Source of the DNA: Odontocerum albicorne
Lineage: Eukaryota > Arthropoda > Insecta > Trichoptera > Odontoceridae
NCBI GenBank assembly: GCA_949825065.1
Contig: OX463865.1
Location: 19,324,513-19,388,512, forward strand
DNA length: 64,000 nt
Direction: 5' to 3'
The notes under the pieces are model-generated. The model searched no databases. It was not told where the DNA came from and was given only the letters and a program-made list of their open reading frames with translations. The number at the start of each line of letters is the position of its first letter. The stretch's first letter is position 1. A program made the translations under genes and the position numbers. Shown here piece after piece: positions 1-10,136 of this stretch.

Positions 1-1049
1 GTGACGCAGAAAGGGGAAGTCCCATCTTCACGTCACTCACTTGTGAGCCGGGACTTCCGCGCCAGTGCGTCAGTCTCTGGTTAGCACTCGTTCCGCTAGC
101 GCGTTAGTGTCACATGTGATCAAACATTTTTCCAAACTTGTGTTCAGATATTATTTGTATTTTTTTTTGGGCAAAGTTTAATAACCCTTGCAAAAATGTC
201 CCTGAAGAGAAAGCCACAAGAAGACAGCCATAAGAGAATAAAAGTAACTGTAGAAATGAAACGTAAAATCATTGAAAAGCGAGAACGAGGTGTGAGCGTG
301 GCTGATCTAGCGCGCACATACATATCGGTCTACATCAACGATTTGCTCTATCCTCAAGAACAAGGACAAAATTAAGAAGATAGATGCTTCAAAGGGAGTG
401 TCAAGAATGTCTACGAAACGGTTACCTATTCTTGATGATGTTGAAAGGTTGCTTCTCATATGGATAAACGAAAAGTAATTGCCAGGCGATACTATTAACG
501 AAAACATCATTTGTGAGAAGGCGAAAGTTATTTCCGCCGACCTCGTTAAGAAGACGCCAGGATCATCAACTGCCGAAAAAGAAGTACAATTTAAGGGTAG
601 TCATGGATGGTTCGAGAAATTTAAGAGAAGAACCGGCATCCACAGCGTTGTGAGGCACGGTGAAGCAGCAAGCTCTGACACAAAGGCAGCAGAGAACTTC
701 ATCAGCGACTATAAGAAGCTCGTAGATTCTGAGGGTTACCGGATTTTACTTGTAGTAAAAAAGAATTAATTATTTCTCCGAAATAAAAAAATTGTTATTT
801 CGATTTTTTTATTGTTTTTTGCAAATCGAATTCGTATTACGGGTTGTTACGCTCCTTAACAATTTATAAGTATGTTATTTTATTTGAATAACCGTTAAAA
901 ATTAAAAAAATTGAGTATTTTTTTCAGCATGGAACGCATTATCGTATTTTACATTGATTTATATGGGAAAAATTGTTTCGCATAACGAGTGTTTCACATA
1001 ACGAGTAAGATTCTGGAACGAATTATTCTCGTTATGAGAGGTTCCACTG
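1..1049 (+). mobile_element. Tigger/pogo DNA transposon, deletion derivative, 5' end outside window
   Basis: The left part encodes the N-terminal CENP-B-like helix-turn-helix region of a Tigger/pogo transposase. The right part is a noncoding tail with the family's 'cataacgag' motifs. It closes at 1041-1051 with GGTTCCACTG followed by TA, the reverse complement of the CAGTGGAACC terminus known for Tigger elements. The DDE catalytic region that should lie between is missing, so this is an internally deleted, non-autonomous copy. The 5' terminal repeat would lie before base 1. The right end abuts a piggyBac-like fragment, which it may have entered. Confidence 0.8.
196..769 (+). pseudogene. Tigger transposase N-terminus (CENP-B-type HTH), broken
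   Basis: The ATG at 196 opens MSLKRK, followed by a psq-like HTH (KRKIIEKRERGVSVADLA). A frameshift near 318-325 and a stop at 475-477 interrupt it. Reading resumes from about 479 as the second HTH with GWFEKFKRRTGI and VVRHGEAAS, both typical of Tigger/CENP-B proteins. It ends at 769, before any DDE domain. In the intact family this region binds the terminal repeats. Here it cannot give a full protein. Confidence 0.85.
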
Positions 1050-1051
1050 TA

Positions 1052-1190
1052 TAGTTATTCTGACGACTCTCGCCTTTGTAGAGAGCGACATCACACTCCT
1101 TACACATGTACTGAGTCTCACTTCTCTTTTTGTGTGTAGCACATACCTTACAAGTTCTGCAGAGGTTTTCTTTTTTGTCAGTTGATAGAA
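1052..1190 (-). pseudogene. piggyBac-type transposase C-terminal Cys-rich fragment
   Basis: Minus-strand translation gives CRTCKVC then TQYMCKECDVALYKG. These paired CxxC motifs resemble the C-terminal RING/PHD-like zinc domain of piggyBac transposases. Only about 40 residues survive. The expected final Cys/His residues are lost where the Tigger terminus begins at 1049. Immediately on the other side lies the sequence expanded into the 88-bp array. The assignment rests on motif spacing alone. Confidence 0.5.
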
Positions 1191-1252
1191 TACATATCAA
1201 CATTAATTTAGACACATTATTTGACAACATGTTTAGAAGATCCTGCAAATTT

Positions 1253-2309
1253 CTTATTTTATTTGAACTCGTAGACTATAGTTGGTCTCCAGATTCATAT
1301 ATCAAAATGTGCCACTTCACTGCACATTGATGACATATTTCTTATTTTATTTGAACTCGTAGACTATAGTTAGTCTCCAGATTCATATATCAAAATGTGC
1401 CACTTCACTGCACATTGATGACATATTTCTTATTTTATTTGAACTCGTAGACTATAGTTAGTCTCCAGATTCATATATCAAAATGTGCCACTTCACTGCA
1501 CATTGATGACATATTTCTTATTTTATTTGAACTCGTAGACTATAGTTGGTCTCCAGATTCATATGTCAAAATGTGCCACTTCACTGCACATTGATGACAT
1601 ATTTCTTATTTTATTTGAACTCGTAGACTATAGTTAGTCTCCAGATTCATATGTCAAAATGTGCCACTTCACTGCACATTGATGACATATTTCTTATTTT
1701 ATTTGAACTCGTAGACTATAGTTAGTCTCCAGATTCATATATCAAAATGTGCCACTTCACTGCACATTGATGACATATTTCTTATTTTATTTGAACTCGT
1801 AGACTATAGTTAGTCTCCAGATTCATATATCAAAATGTGCCACTTCACTGCACATTGATGACATATTTCTTATTTTATTTGAACTCGTAGACTATAGTTA
1901 GTCTCCAGATTCATATATCAAAATGTGCCACTTCACTGCACATTGATGACATATTTCTTATTTTATTTGAACTCGTAGACTATAGTTAGTCTCCAGATTC
2001 ATATGTCAAAATGTGCCACTTCACTGCACATTGATGACATATTTCTTATTTTATTTGAACTCGTAGACTATAGTTAGTCTCCAGATTCATATATCAAAAT
2101 GTGCCACTTCACTGCACATTGATGACATATTTCTTATTTTATTTGAACTCGTAGACTATAGTTGGTCTCCAGATTCATTTATCAAAATGTGCCACTTCAC
2201 TGCACATTGATGACATATTTCTTATTTTATTTGAACTCGTAGACTAAAGTTAGTCTCCAGATTCATATATCAAAATGTGCCACTTCACTGCACATTGATG
2301 ACATATTTT
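1253..2309. repeat. 88-bp tandem array, about 12 copies
   Basis: Units beginning CTTATTTTATTTGAACTCG recur every 88 bp (1253, 1341, 1429 and on), with single-base variants such as TTAGTCTCC/TTGGTCTCC. Both flanks of the array, and one unit's worth of sequence, align with 41845-42150, where the same segment is present once. The array is therefore a local expansion inside a dispersed sequence. Confidence 0.95.
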
Positions 2310-2683
2310 AATTGTATAGGATTTTGACTATGTTAGAAATCACGAGAATGTCGTTTAAAGTTTGAATTGTTTGTAAAAATATATGTATTTACTAGATATA
2401 ATAAATACGTCATTTTATGGAAGAGACGTCGATCACGCGAAAACACGGGACCGGGCATTCAAAGCAAATCTAGTTTAGTTGTAATTATCATTACCATCGG
2501 ACCGAAACTCCGAACAAGCTATCCATCACTTGTATGAAAAGGGTCAAGATTAAACCTTGCGGAGCTCAGACTTCTCTCGACTGCCACTGCGTTAGTCATC
2601 CTCGACCGACTCACGACCACTTCTGAAGCGTTCGTGCCACCGAAAAACACTTCTCCAACATATCCAAGGTCTGCGGACCGTTA
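2310..2683. other. Dispersed-repeat flank and RT scrap, no gene
   Basis: The first 90 bp continue the sequence family seen at 42070-42150. At 2545-2580 the minus strand reads like 'GAPQGLIL', matching short LINE RT motif-B scraps at 6165-6200 and 7010-7040. Nothing else is recognised. Confidence 0.4.
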
Positions 2684-2935
2684 AATCCGTTTTTTTACAC
2701 AAAATTTAATGCAAACTCGTTGATGCCATTTTCAAACTTGTAAAAAAATCAAAAACACGCACAAAGGTAGATGTACTCAGTACAGCGTAACTTTTACAAA
2801 TGTCAAGCTATGACGCTGAAATTTGGAGGGAAGTGTCAATGATAGATGTGGTAACCTAACAAAAAAAAAAGAATTCCAATCGGGTGACTGACAGCGCGCC
2901 ACACGGTGGTGGGTCCTAAAACTTTTTGATCAAGG
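2684..2935 (-). mobile_element. mariner 5' end, truncated
   Basis: About 250 bp match 24262-24522 closely. On the minus strand it begins TTGATCAAAAAGTTTTAGG, a mariner-like terminus, and runs through a 5' UTR to an ATG near 2742. In the sister copy this start leads into QRVCIKFCVKNG, the N-terminus of mariner transposases. Here a deletion shifts the frame. The element stops about 20 codons in, at almost the same point as the sister copy. Confidence 0.75.
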
Positions 2936-3422
2936 TAAGTAGGTGGTTGTGTTTTGTTGGGCTGTTCCATTATTGTTCTAGTTTCAACAAAACATTAATA
3001 CAGATATGTTTACAAACACTGTATTTATTTACAAACCTTTAGCCTAGATATTGAAGAATACTTTGTAAGAAGAATCGAGGGCAGTCAGCAACCAATTTAT
3101 GTTGATAAAAGCTAATAACACCAAAATGCACAGCTTTATTCGTATTTAATGTTTATCTCTGACTCCTTGGGTCAGGTATTTATGTTCAAGTGCTGGAAAA
3201 TTCAGTGTTCTTCATAATTTATAATGTTCTTAAATCTTGCTAATAAAATGCAAACAGATATTTCTCGGCTTGCAAACCTGCATTTAAAGTAACTACATGG
3301 AAAGCAGTTCTATTAGCTCTTGGAGGATTCTGTTCATGTTTGCAGTGGACTTGGGTGGATATGTTGGTCTAGGGCTGGGCACCAAAGCCACAGTCAGAGA
3401 TTTGTCTCTCGTTGATGAAATC
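2936..3422. other. No recognised feature
   Basis: There is a short open frame from 3297 (reading MESSSISSW and on), but its last 23 residues are out-of-frame RTE LINE sequence and the rest resembles nothing I know. No tandem structure is seen. Confidence 0.4.
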
Positions 3423-4235
3423 CTGAAGGTCGAAAAGGTATTGGCAGGAGGCAAATCTCCTGGCTCCGCAATATACGTGATTGGACTGGTATAAGTTAGA
3501 ATTGGTTAGAAATAGACGCCAAACTCACATACTGACTATATTTTATAATATCCTTAACTGTCCCGCCACCCCCTCTTATCTCGCCGAGAATTTTCAGCGT
3601 CTTTCCAATCATGGATAAGCGCTACGCTCAAACAGAGATTGTTTATTGGCCTTTCAAGTTCACCGCTCCTGTTTCTTTACGTTGTCCTTTACTGTCCATG
3701 CAGTGAGACTCTGGAATCAGTTACAAACCAATATAAGACTCGCTCCGTCCTTGGCATGCTTTAAGAAGCGACTGAAAAACCTCTTAATTTCTAGTCAGTA
3801 AAATAGCGTGTTTCATTCCTGATTTTTCTTTTCCTTTCCTCTCCACCATCCCTTCCTTTCCTTTTGATTGATGATATCTCACTTTATATGAAAAAGAATG
3901 TTCGGGTGATTGTCCGTCTTTGTGTGGTTCGTGGGCATGTGCTCACGTATGTTTATGGATTTCGTGGGGATGGATAGTCATTTGAATGACTTATGAGACC
4001 ACGTAACTTGCTTCAATAACTTTTGTCTGGTTGCTTAGAAGAGATTGCCGCCTGGCAACAAGCCCGCCAATTTGTATTTGCAATAAAAGTGTTAAATAAA
4101 TAAATAAAAAATAAATATAAGGAGCGTTGAGGATCTTTTTCGGGCTGCCGGAGACAAAGATGTCTACTCTCAGATGATATTCAACGTTGGGGGGATCTGA
4201 CATGACACTGGAAAGAAGAAGAAAGAAGATGAAGT
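3423..4235 (+). mobile_element. RTE-like LINE 3' fragment split by LINE-B
   Basis: 3423-3495 (GTATTGGCAGGAGGCAAAT and on) and 4116-4235 (GGAGCGTTGAGGATC to ACATGACACTGG) are adjacent parts of the RTE 3' end seen intact at 14917-15075 and 50340-50490. LINE-B occupies 3496-4115, with TATAAG repeated on both sides as the target duplication. The 3' tail is an AAGAAG simple repeat, as in the other copies. Confidence 0.85.
3496..4115 (+). mobile_element. LINE-B (jockey/CR1-like) 3' end, 5'-truncated
   Basis: The coding strand carries a degenerate C-terminus of a non-LTR reverse transcriptase (FTVHAVRLWNQLQ, then FKKRLKNLLIS). A 3' UTR follows, ending in GAGATTGCCGCCTGG and TTAAATAAATAAATAAA. It matches copies at 7384-7992, 13505-13835, 21243-21875 (minus) and 53715-53868. 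Insertion into an RTE fragment with a 6-bp target duplication (TATAAG, 3490-3495 and 4116-4121) fixes both ends. Confidence 0.88.
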
Positions 4236-4239
4236 CCTG

Positions 4240-4335
4240 TCCTTATATTTCTGGAAATACTCAGCCTCTTTCTGATCATGGACTTACACTACGCTTAAGC
4301 AAAGGCTTTTTACTGTGTTTTCCAGTTAATTATAT
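4240..4335 (+). mobile_element. Diverged LINE-B-like fragment
   Basis: Translation SDHGLTLRLSKGFLLCFPV parallels SNHGLALRSN...LLAFPV of LINE-B, at clearly lower similarity. It probably comes from an older relative. Confidence 0.45.
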
Positions 4336-4339
4336 GTCG

Positions 4340-4740
4340 TCAACTTCATATTTCCTCTTTTTGTTATGAGGTCAGCTTGACGAGACGCCTTTCTCCACCA
4401 TACTCTGTCCATGGGCATCTTTAGACTTAGGTTCAACTCACTCATATCATGGTTGCCGTTACCCTCCCATAGTTTCAGATACTTCCTTTCCCGTTGTCTG
4501 ACTTCCTATATATTTAACTGGTTTACTCTGTATTTCAGAAAGAACAGCCACTCTCAATTTCAGAAAGAACAGCGCAACCTTCAGGGCACCTCTCACATAG
4601 TCGTTCCTTATTTTGTCTCTCTTGCTGAGTACTTAAATCCATCGCAGGCAATCCAGGGCATTTCGGCATCATGAATTCTCTGTTCTTGGGATTAAGGTAT
4701 TGCCCAGCACTCAGTTCCATACAAAGTGCTGGTCTTTTGA
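4340..4740 (-). mobile_element. LINE RT C-terminal fragment
   Basis: The minus strand reads TLYGTECWAIP, SQEQRIHDAEM, then a region like 'RDKIRNDYVRGALKVA'. These are hallmarks of the post-RT C-terminus of RTE-like insect LINEs (LYGxECW ... RIRN...RG). Several frameshifts and stops break it. The related fragment at 5733-6115 continues the same protein region. Confidence 0.7.
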
Positions 4741-4766
4741 CGCTTTTATAACTATTTCCGAGTCAT

Positions 4767-4915
4767 CAATTGAATGGTTGTAGTAAAATAGGCACTTAGT
4801 ACAAAAAAAAAATAATTAAGTATGTAGTTTCGTTCTTTAAGTCATATGGAACGAAACTGCATACTTAACATTTTTTTTTGTACTTAGTGCCTATTTTACT
4901 TCAACCATTCAATTG
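4767..4915. mobile_element. 149-bp hairpin MITE
   Basis: Two arms of about 68 bp are inverted: CAATTGAATGGTTGTAGTAA at the left and its near complement ending ACCATTCAATTG at the right. Each arm includes AGGCACTTAGTAC and a poly-A/T tract. It has no coding capacity. It is a foldback, MITE-like element of unknown superfamily. Confidence 0.8.
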
Positions 4916-4984
4916 CAACATCTTTGCTTTATCTTGCTGGTTTTATAATACTTATTTCGAGTCACTATATGATATATGATCAAC

Positions 4985-5325
4985 CCCAGATGTATCGGAC
5001 GTATGCGTCACCTAAAATATATTATTTATTTGTAATTGCTGTGTAAATAGTGTAGAGAAAAAATTGTAATCATTGTACCTATTGTAATGAAATGTTCCTT
5101 ATGCGTGGCCTTCGAAAAAGTCATTATAAATAATCGAACAACCCACGCATGCAGAAAACGCGCGGTATACACGGTATCTAGTAAGCCGCGACGGCATACA
5201 CGGGCGAATAAAGGGGCTTACGATGAGCGATGGAACGAAGGAACGAAAATTGAGTCAAATGCATCCTCAGTTTCTGGAACGTCTACTGTGTTTTATTTAC
5301 GACAAACTTCTACCTGCTAAAGAGA
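4985..5325 (+). mobile_element. Dispersed repeat D, possible solo LTR
   Basis: It starts with GGACGTATGCGTCACC and ends with CTACTGTGTTTTATTTACG and ACCTGCTAAAG. The same order (CGGACGTATGCGTCA, GCGATGAGCGAT, AATAAA-like signal, TGTGTTTTACTTGA, ACCTGC) recurs at 24050-24262 and 56290-56645. A poly-A-like signal inside a repeat of 200-350 bp suggests an LTR. The ends are not proven and no internal gag/pol region is present. Confidence 0.4.
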
Positions 5326-5592
5326 TGAATGTCTTTACCCTGCTACTTTTTGCCGAAAACGCAAGCAGTAAACCGGAATCTACGAGTATTGAGCGGTAGC
5401 CAACCACCGTCTTTGTACCCAACCATTGTCTTTTACAGTCTTTGTACCGGTGCTGTACACCAAGTATTTGCATACTTTGTAACATAGGCCACAGTTAGTC
5501 ATCTAAAACCAACAACGGAGGACCTCCATGGCATCATTGATAAAACGCATTGATAGTACGTTACAGCGATAGCCTCTCCATGGCATTGGTTG

Positions 5593-5720
5593 CATACTTT
5601 GAAGTCACTTTACATTATGTAAAAGATAATAAATATACTTAAATTGTTTACAAATGTAAGCTTTACTACACTTGTATAACACATAAATGTCATAATTTTA
5701 TGTTAAGAACTTAATGTCTC
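5593..5720. repeat. Dispersed repeat E, copy 1
   Basis: The segment GAAGTCACTTTACATTATG ... TTGTTTACAAATGTAAGC ... TATAACACATAAATG recurs at 6235-6300, 6905-7010 and 7095-7215. Neighbouring short LINE RT scraps (minus-strand 'PQGLILG') suggest it is part of an old LINE. Confidence 0.5.
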
Positions 5721-5732
5721 TCCCTGGCTCCA

Positions 5733-6115
5733 TCCCAACTCATTGTCTGCGAATACTGTTGGGGTCAGCTCTCCTCGTCCTCAGGTTGTATGCTCTTTTG
5801 TCCCGGACTACGTCCCCCAGGCCATGCCTCTGCATCAGGTTATCTTTTTGCACCACCCATGAATTCTTTGGTCTTCCTCTGGTTGTTATTCGAGGAAGAT
5901 CCATGGAGATTGCCTGGTTCACAATGTGATCGGGTGCTCTGTGTCCAACGTGCCCACACCATCTCAATCGTCTCTCCTCTATCTTGCTGTTGATGTATGT
6001 AACACCTAGGCTTCCACGAACGCGTGAGCTTCTTATTTTGTCTCTTAGGGACACACCTGCTGACCATCTTAGCATGCGCATTTCAGCAGTTTCTTGTTGC
6101 CTAGAGTAAGAGGTA
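5733..6115 (-). pseudogene. RTE-like LINE RT C-terminus
   Basis: A 113-residue open frame (5740-6081) reads MRMLRWSAGV, RLRWCGHVGHRAPDH, RGRPKNSW and ADPNS. These are the usual C-terminal blocks of RTE-like insect LINEs (RMLRW..GV, RLRWxGHVxRR, RGRPKKRW, ADP). No RT catalytic motif is included, so it is a 5'-truncated insertion. The adjacent fragment at 4340-4740 has the preceding part of a related protein. Confidence 0.82.
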
Positions 6116-6322
6116 TACGTTATGTTAAGAACTTAATGTATTGACAAATAAATAAAAACAACCCAAGATCAGACCTTGCGGAGCTCCAACTTCTCCATTT
6201 ACAAAACAAAAAACATTTAAATATCAGTGTAACTACGTTACACATTGAAGTCACTCTTCATTATATAAAACATGCTACGAGTATTTATTTTAATTTTATT
6301 TATTATTTATTTATTTATTATT

Positions 6323-6905
6323 ACACATGACAAGAAATCTACATAATTGGCGAAAAAACAACAGGTAATTTAATTTAGACAACTTTAGCGGAATGTGTCC
6401 TTAAAAGTATATGATGATTATGATTGTTGATAAATAATAAAACACGTTAGATCACAATGCGGAAAGAGAGTGAATAGTTTATTTTCATAGTACTTAGGTA
6501 TTTGTAACATTTCAGAATGGGCGCGGGAGTGCGCCCGCGATATGCTTCTGTCTCGCTTCTGTGAATGCAGAAATGGTCAATTGTAGTATGTAGGTAACAA
6601 TCTATTTACGGAACCGGCGAGACAGCGTGGTGTGTTCTCTCTCTAGTATGTAGTGCGGTCCGCTCGCTACGGGATGACTGGCCGGCGGGTGATCTTTGGA
6701 CTTGAATGGCCGGCGTATGAACTTTGGACTGTTTATTTAAATTTGTCGAGGAATGCGAAGGTCATCTCATCGGTCATTGACCGTATGTATGCGACAATAT
6801 TCAGCGACGACCGTGGATCCCTACACAACCATTATTTTAATGGATCTGGGTTTGTCGCCTTTCATTTGTCGTATCCCCTGTAAACTAGGCTTTTGCCTGT
6901 ATCTC
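6323..6905. repeat. Dispersed repeat I, split by repeat H
   Basis: 6323-6383 and 6827-6905 together match the continuous sequence at 62005-62150 and, in reverse, 60805-60950 (GCGAAAAAACAACAG and TTTTAATGGATCTGGG, then TAGGCTTTTGCCTGTATC). Repeat H fills the interval. In the other copies repeat I flanks the palindromic mariner. Confidence 0.75.
6384..6826 (+). mobile_element. Dispersed repeat H, LTR-like, inserted in repeat I
   Basis: It shares TGTGTCCT, TTGTTGATAAATA and AAACACG near its left end with 23222-23640. It also shares the GC-rich block GAATGCGGTCCGCTC-like and GGTCATTGACCGTATGTATG. An inverted partial copy lies at 22905-23110. A length of about 430 bp with no ORF suggests a solo LTR or a non-autonomous element. 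I could not read a clean target duplication. Confidence 0.5.
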
Positions 6906-7215
6906 ACTGAGTATGAAGTCATTGGTTGTAAGTGTAAGCTTGTATAACACATGAATGTAATAATTATGTGTTAAAAATTTTATGTATTAATAAAAGAAAT
7001 AAAAAATTACCCAAGATCGAACCTTGCGGAACTCCAATTTTTTTAGTACTACTCACAAAAATCAACAATTAACGGTCGCTGTAACTACGTTACACTGTGA
7101 AGTCACTCTGTATATTCTATAAATACATACAAAACGTCAATTGTTTACAAATGTAAGCTATAATCAGCTTGCATTACACACGAATATAATAATTATGCGT
7201 AAACAACTGAATATA
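6905..7215. repeat. Dispersed repeat E, copies 2 and 3 around an RT scrap
   Basis: GTAAGCTTGTATAACACATG and GTAACTACGTTACAC...TGAAGTCACTCT match the copies at 5593 and 6220. Between them, minus-strand 7010-7040 resembles the LINE RT motif-B stretch PQGSILG. Confidence 0.45.
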
Positions 7216-7373
7216 TTTACTAATAATTACTATCAAAGTATAGATAGGCGCATTGTAATTACACTTTCATTCTATACATTATAATCTGGGGGATTTATTG
7301 CAATGTCTTTTCAACCAATTACAAAACTGTTTAAACGAGCCTTAAGTAAAAACCTGACACCAACATGGGATAG

Positions 7374-7992
7374 ATGTTGAATGCTAGAAATAGACGCCGA
7401 ATTCACATACTGTCTATATTGTATATTAACTGTATTAACTGTCCCGCCGCCCCCCTCTTATTTCGCCGAGAATTTTCAGCGTCTTTCCAATCATGGATAA
7501 GCGCTACGCTCAAACAAAGATTGTTTATTGGCCTTTCCAGTTCACCGCTCCTCTTTCTTTACGTCGTCCTTTACTGTCCATGCAGTGAGACTCTGGAATC
7601 AGTTACAAACCAATATAAGACTCGCTCCGTCCTCGGCATGCTTTAAGAAGCGACTGAAAAACCTCTTAATTTCTAGTCAGTAAAATAACGTGTTTCATTC
7701 CTGATTTTTCTTTTCCTTTCCTCTCCACCATCCCTTCCTTTCATTTTAATTGATGATATCTTACTTTATATGAAAAAGAATGTTCGGGTGACTGTCCGTC
7801 TTTGTGGGGTTCGTGGGCATGTGCTCACGTATATGTTTATGAATTTCGTGGGGATGGATAGTTATTTGAATGATTTATAAGATCGCGTAACTTGCTTCAT
7901 TTACTTGTGTCTGGTTTGGTTGGAAGAGATTGCCGCCTGGAAATAAGCCCGCCAGATTGTATTTGCAATAAAAGTGTTAAATAAATTATAAA
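7374..7992 (+). mobile_element. LINE-B copy 2, 3' end
   Basis: The best-preserved LINE-B C-terminus. The reading frame from 7374 gives RRRIHILSILY, NCPAAP and, after shifts, RLWNQLQTNIRLAP and FKKRLKNLLIS. The 3' UTR ends AATAAAAGTGTTAAATAAA. The C-terminal block before the poly-A tail is typical of jockey/CR1-like LINEs. No RT core is present. Confidence 0.88.
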
Positions 7993-8246
7993 TAGAGCCC
8001 ACACCCCTCGGGTAGGAAGACAGGCGTCTAAAATGTATTCAACAATGACATTCTGTGTGTAAGTGGTGATGCTGTTAACAGTTCAGTTTGTGAGTAACGC
8101 ATCGAAAACGATCTTGATTCACGATGGCATAAATAATTTTCCGGTACTGATTTCACTTGTAATAGGAAACTCTCAGCAACAGTGACCTATATAGTGAAGT
8201 ACGAGCACAAACTAATAAAGCTTTGGCTGGCTCCCTGCGGGACACC

Positions 8247-8365
8247 ATATGGAGGAACAGACACATGCTAACCTAAAGTAAGGTCAGGATATATAAGACA
8301 TGCGTCCGCCCTATCATGACATATGGGATAGAAGTGAGAGGCGATACCAACAGGACAAAAAAAAA
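8247..8365 (+). mobile_element. LINE-C fragment
   Basis: Translation (VRIYKTCVRPIMTYGIEVRG) matches the LINE-C protein at 11602-11997 (VRIYKTCVRPIMAYGIESRA). It is about 40 codons long, truncated on both sides and abuts the LINE-N fragment. Confidence 0.75.
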
Positions 8366-8369
8366 CTTC

Positions 8370-8651
8370 TCAGAGTACTTTTGCTTTTGGTAATGTGATA
8401 TGATATATGTCAATATCCGAAGCAGTCCCGTTTAGAAGAGTTAAGGCCCTTCCAACAGGCATAGCGGCTGGAAGACCCGTTCTTGCGTATGTTATTGAGA
8501 ACAGTTCTTGCCGGCGCAGTCTAGTGTAATTGTTAGGAACATTTAACGCTAATCTTTGTAGTAATGCTGGACAGCTCACAACTCCCCGAACGAGTTTGAC
8601 AACGTATACCAGGAGACGCAGATATATCATCTGCTTGCCCAAGAACCTCAT
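8370..8651 (-). pseudogene. LINE-N RT C-terminus
   Basis: 93 residues (VVKLVRGVVSCPALLQRLAL, NVPNNYTRLRRQELFS, YARTGLPAAMPVGRAL) match the two plus-strand copies at 29640-29925 and 30235-30525. The pattern CPALL..L.LNVP...R..ELF....ART is the usual end of a jockey/CR1-type non-LTR ORF2. It is only a fragment. Confidence 0.85.
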
Positions 8652-8746
8652 GGGATAGACGTCGTATTCTCGTTACTCCACGGGACTAAGATCATATTAT
8701 TCTTATTCCGCGACTGCACGGTATTTACCATCACTAAAAATTGGCG

Positions 8747-8806
8747 AATCGAATCATCTCGTGCGACTTTTAATAAAATGAGAAGCGTATTCTGCGATTA
8801 CAATAA
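8747..8806 (+). mobile_element. RTE LINE fragment
   Basis: GAATCATCTCGTGCGACTTT and AAGCGTATTCTGCGAT match 49970-50020 in the long RTE copy (protein RIESSRA...FNKMGSVFCD). It is about 60 bp only. Confidence 0.7.
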
Positions 8807-8890
8807 CTAAAAACGTTAAGTTAACTAAAAACGTTTTGTGCTGGTTTAGGTATGCAGATGACATTCATTGTGTTTGGACGGGTACCGGGT

Positions 8891-9590
8891 ACCGATAGAC
8901 AATTACACCATTCTTTGTGTTTCGAAAGGTACCGATAGACAATTACACTATTCTTTGTGTTTGGATGAGTACCGATAGACAATTACCCCATTCTTTGTGT
9001 TTGGAAAGGTACCGATAGACAATTACACTATTCTTTGTGTTTGGATGGGTACCGATGGACAATTACACCATTCTTTGTGTTTGGAAAGGTACCGATAGAC
9101 AATTACACTATTCTTTGTGTTTGGATGAGTACCGATAGACAATTACCCCATTCTTTGTGTTTGGAAAGGTACCGATAGACAATTACACCATTCTTTGTGT
9201 TTGGATGGGTACCGATAGACAATTACACCATTCTTTGTGTTTGGAAAGGTACCGATAGACAATTACACTATTCTTTGTGTTTGGATGGGTACCGATAGAC
9301 AATTACACCATTCTTTGTGTTTGGAAAGGTACCGATAGACAATTACACTATTCTTTGTGTTTGGGTGGGTACCGATAGACAATTACACCATTCTTTGTGT
9401 TTGGAAAGGTACCGATAGACAATTACACTATTCTTTGTGTTTGGATGGGTACCGATAGACAATTACACCATTCTTTGTGTTTGGAAAGGTACCGATAGAC
9501 AATTACACTATTCTTTGTGTTTGGATGGGTACCGATAGACAATTACACCATTCTTTGTGTTTGGAAAGGTACCGATAGACAATTACACCA
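8891..9590 (+). repeat. 40-bp tandem array inside the Penelope RT, 18 units
   Basis: ACCGATAGACAATTACACCA starts every 40 bp from 8891 to 9571. Units alternate between GGAAAGGT and GGATGGGT (or GGATGAGT) joints, giving an 80-bp dimer as higher-order repeat. The unit equals the coding stretch directly after the YADD box, so the array arose by duplicating element codons. 40 is not a multiple of 3, so frame is lost. Confidence 0.95.
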
Positions 9591-10136
9591 ATTTCTTAAA
9601 TATTTAAATTCTATAGAAAGTTTTATAAAATTTACATTAGAAACAGAACAGCACGGAAAATTAAATTTCTTGGACCTAACATTATCTCGGAAAATGGTAC
9701 ATTTGACTTTGATATATATAGGAAAAATACTTATTCAGACTCTATAATTCCAGCAACTTCTAACCATCCTAATAATCATAAATTCGCCGCCTTTAACTGT
9801 ATGCTTCATAGATTGCTCAGTGTCCCATTAACCGACGACAATTTTAAAAAGGAATTAATAACCATAAAAAAATTGCTACAAATAATGGCTATCCTGGAAG
9901 TCTCATTGATTCACTTTTAAAAAACAAAACAAAAAAGAAATTTATAAAATATTATTTATTTAACGCCACCTATAAGCATACCTATAAATGGAGCAAAGTT
10001 CTATTTATAAAAAAACATATCATATGAAATAACCAAAAATATTCCAAGTCACATAAAGCCAGCTTTTTACACTAACTTTAATCTCCGGAAACTCTTATTT
10101 AATGGGAAAGGCAAAAATGGAATACTTAGCAACAGT

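Noticed and set aside
2925..2940. Splice donor AAGGTAAGTAGG
   Set aside because: It lies at the edge of a truncated mariner terminus with no exon frame before it.
3297..3494. Small membrane-like protein
   Set aside because: The last third is out-of-frame RTE sequence, and the rest has no supporting homology or gene context.
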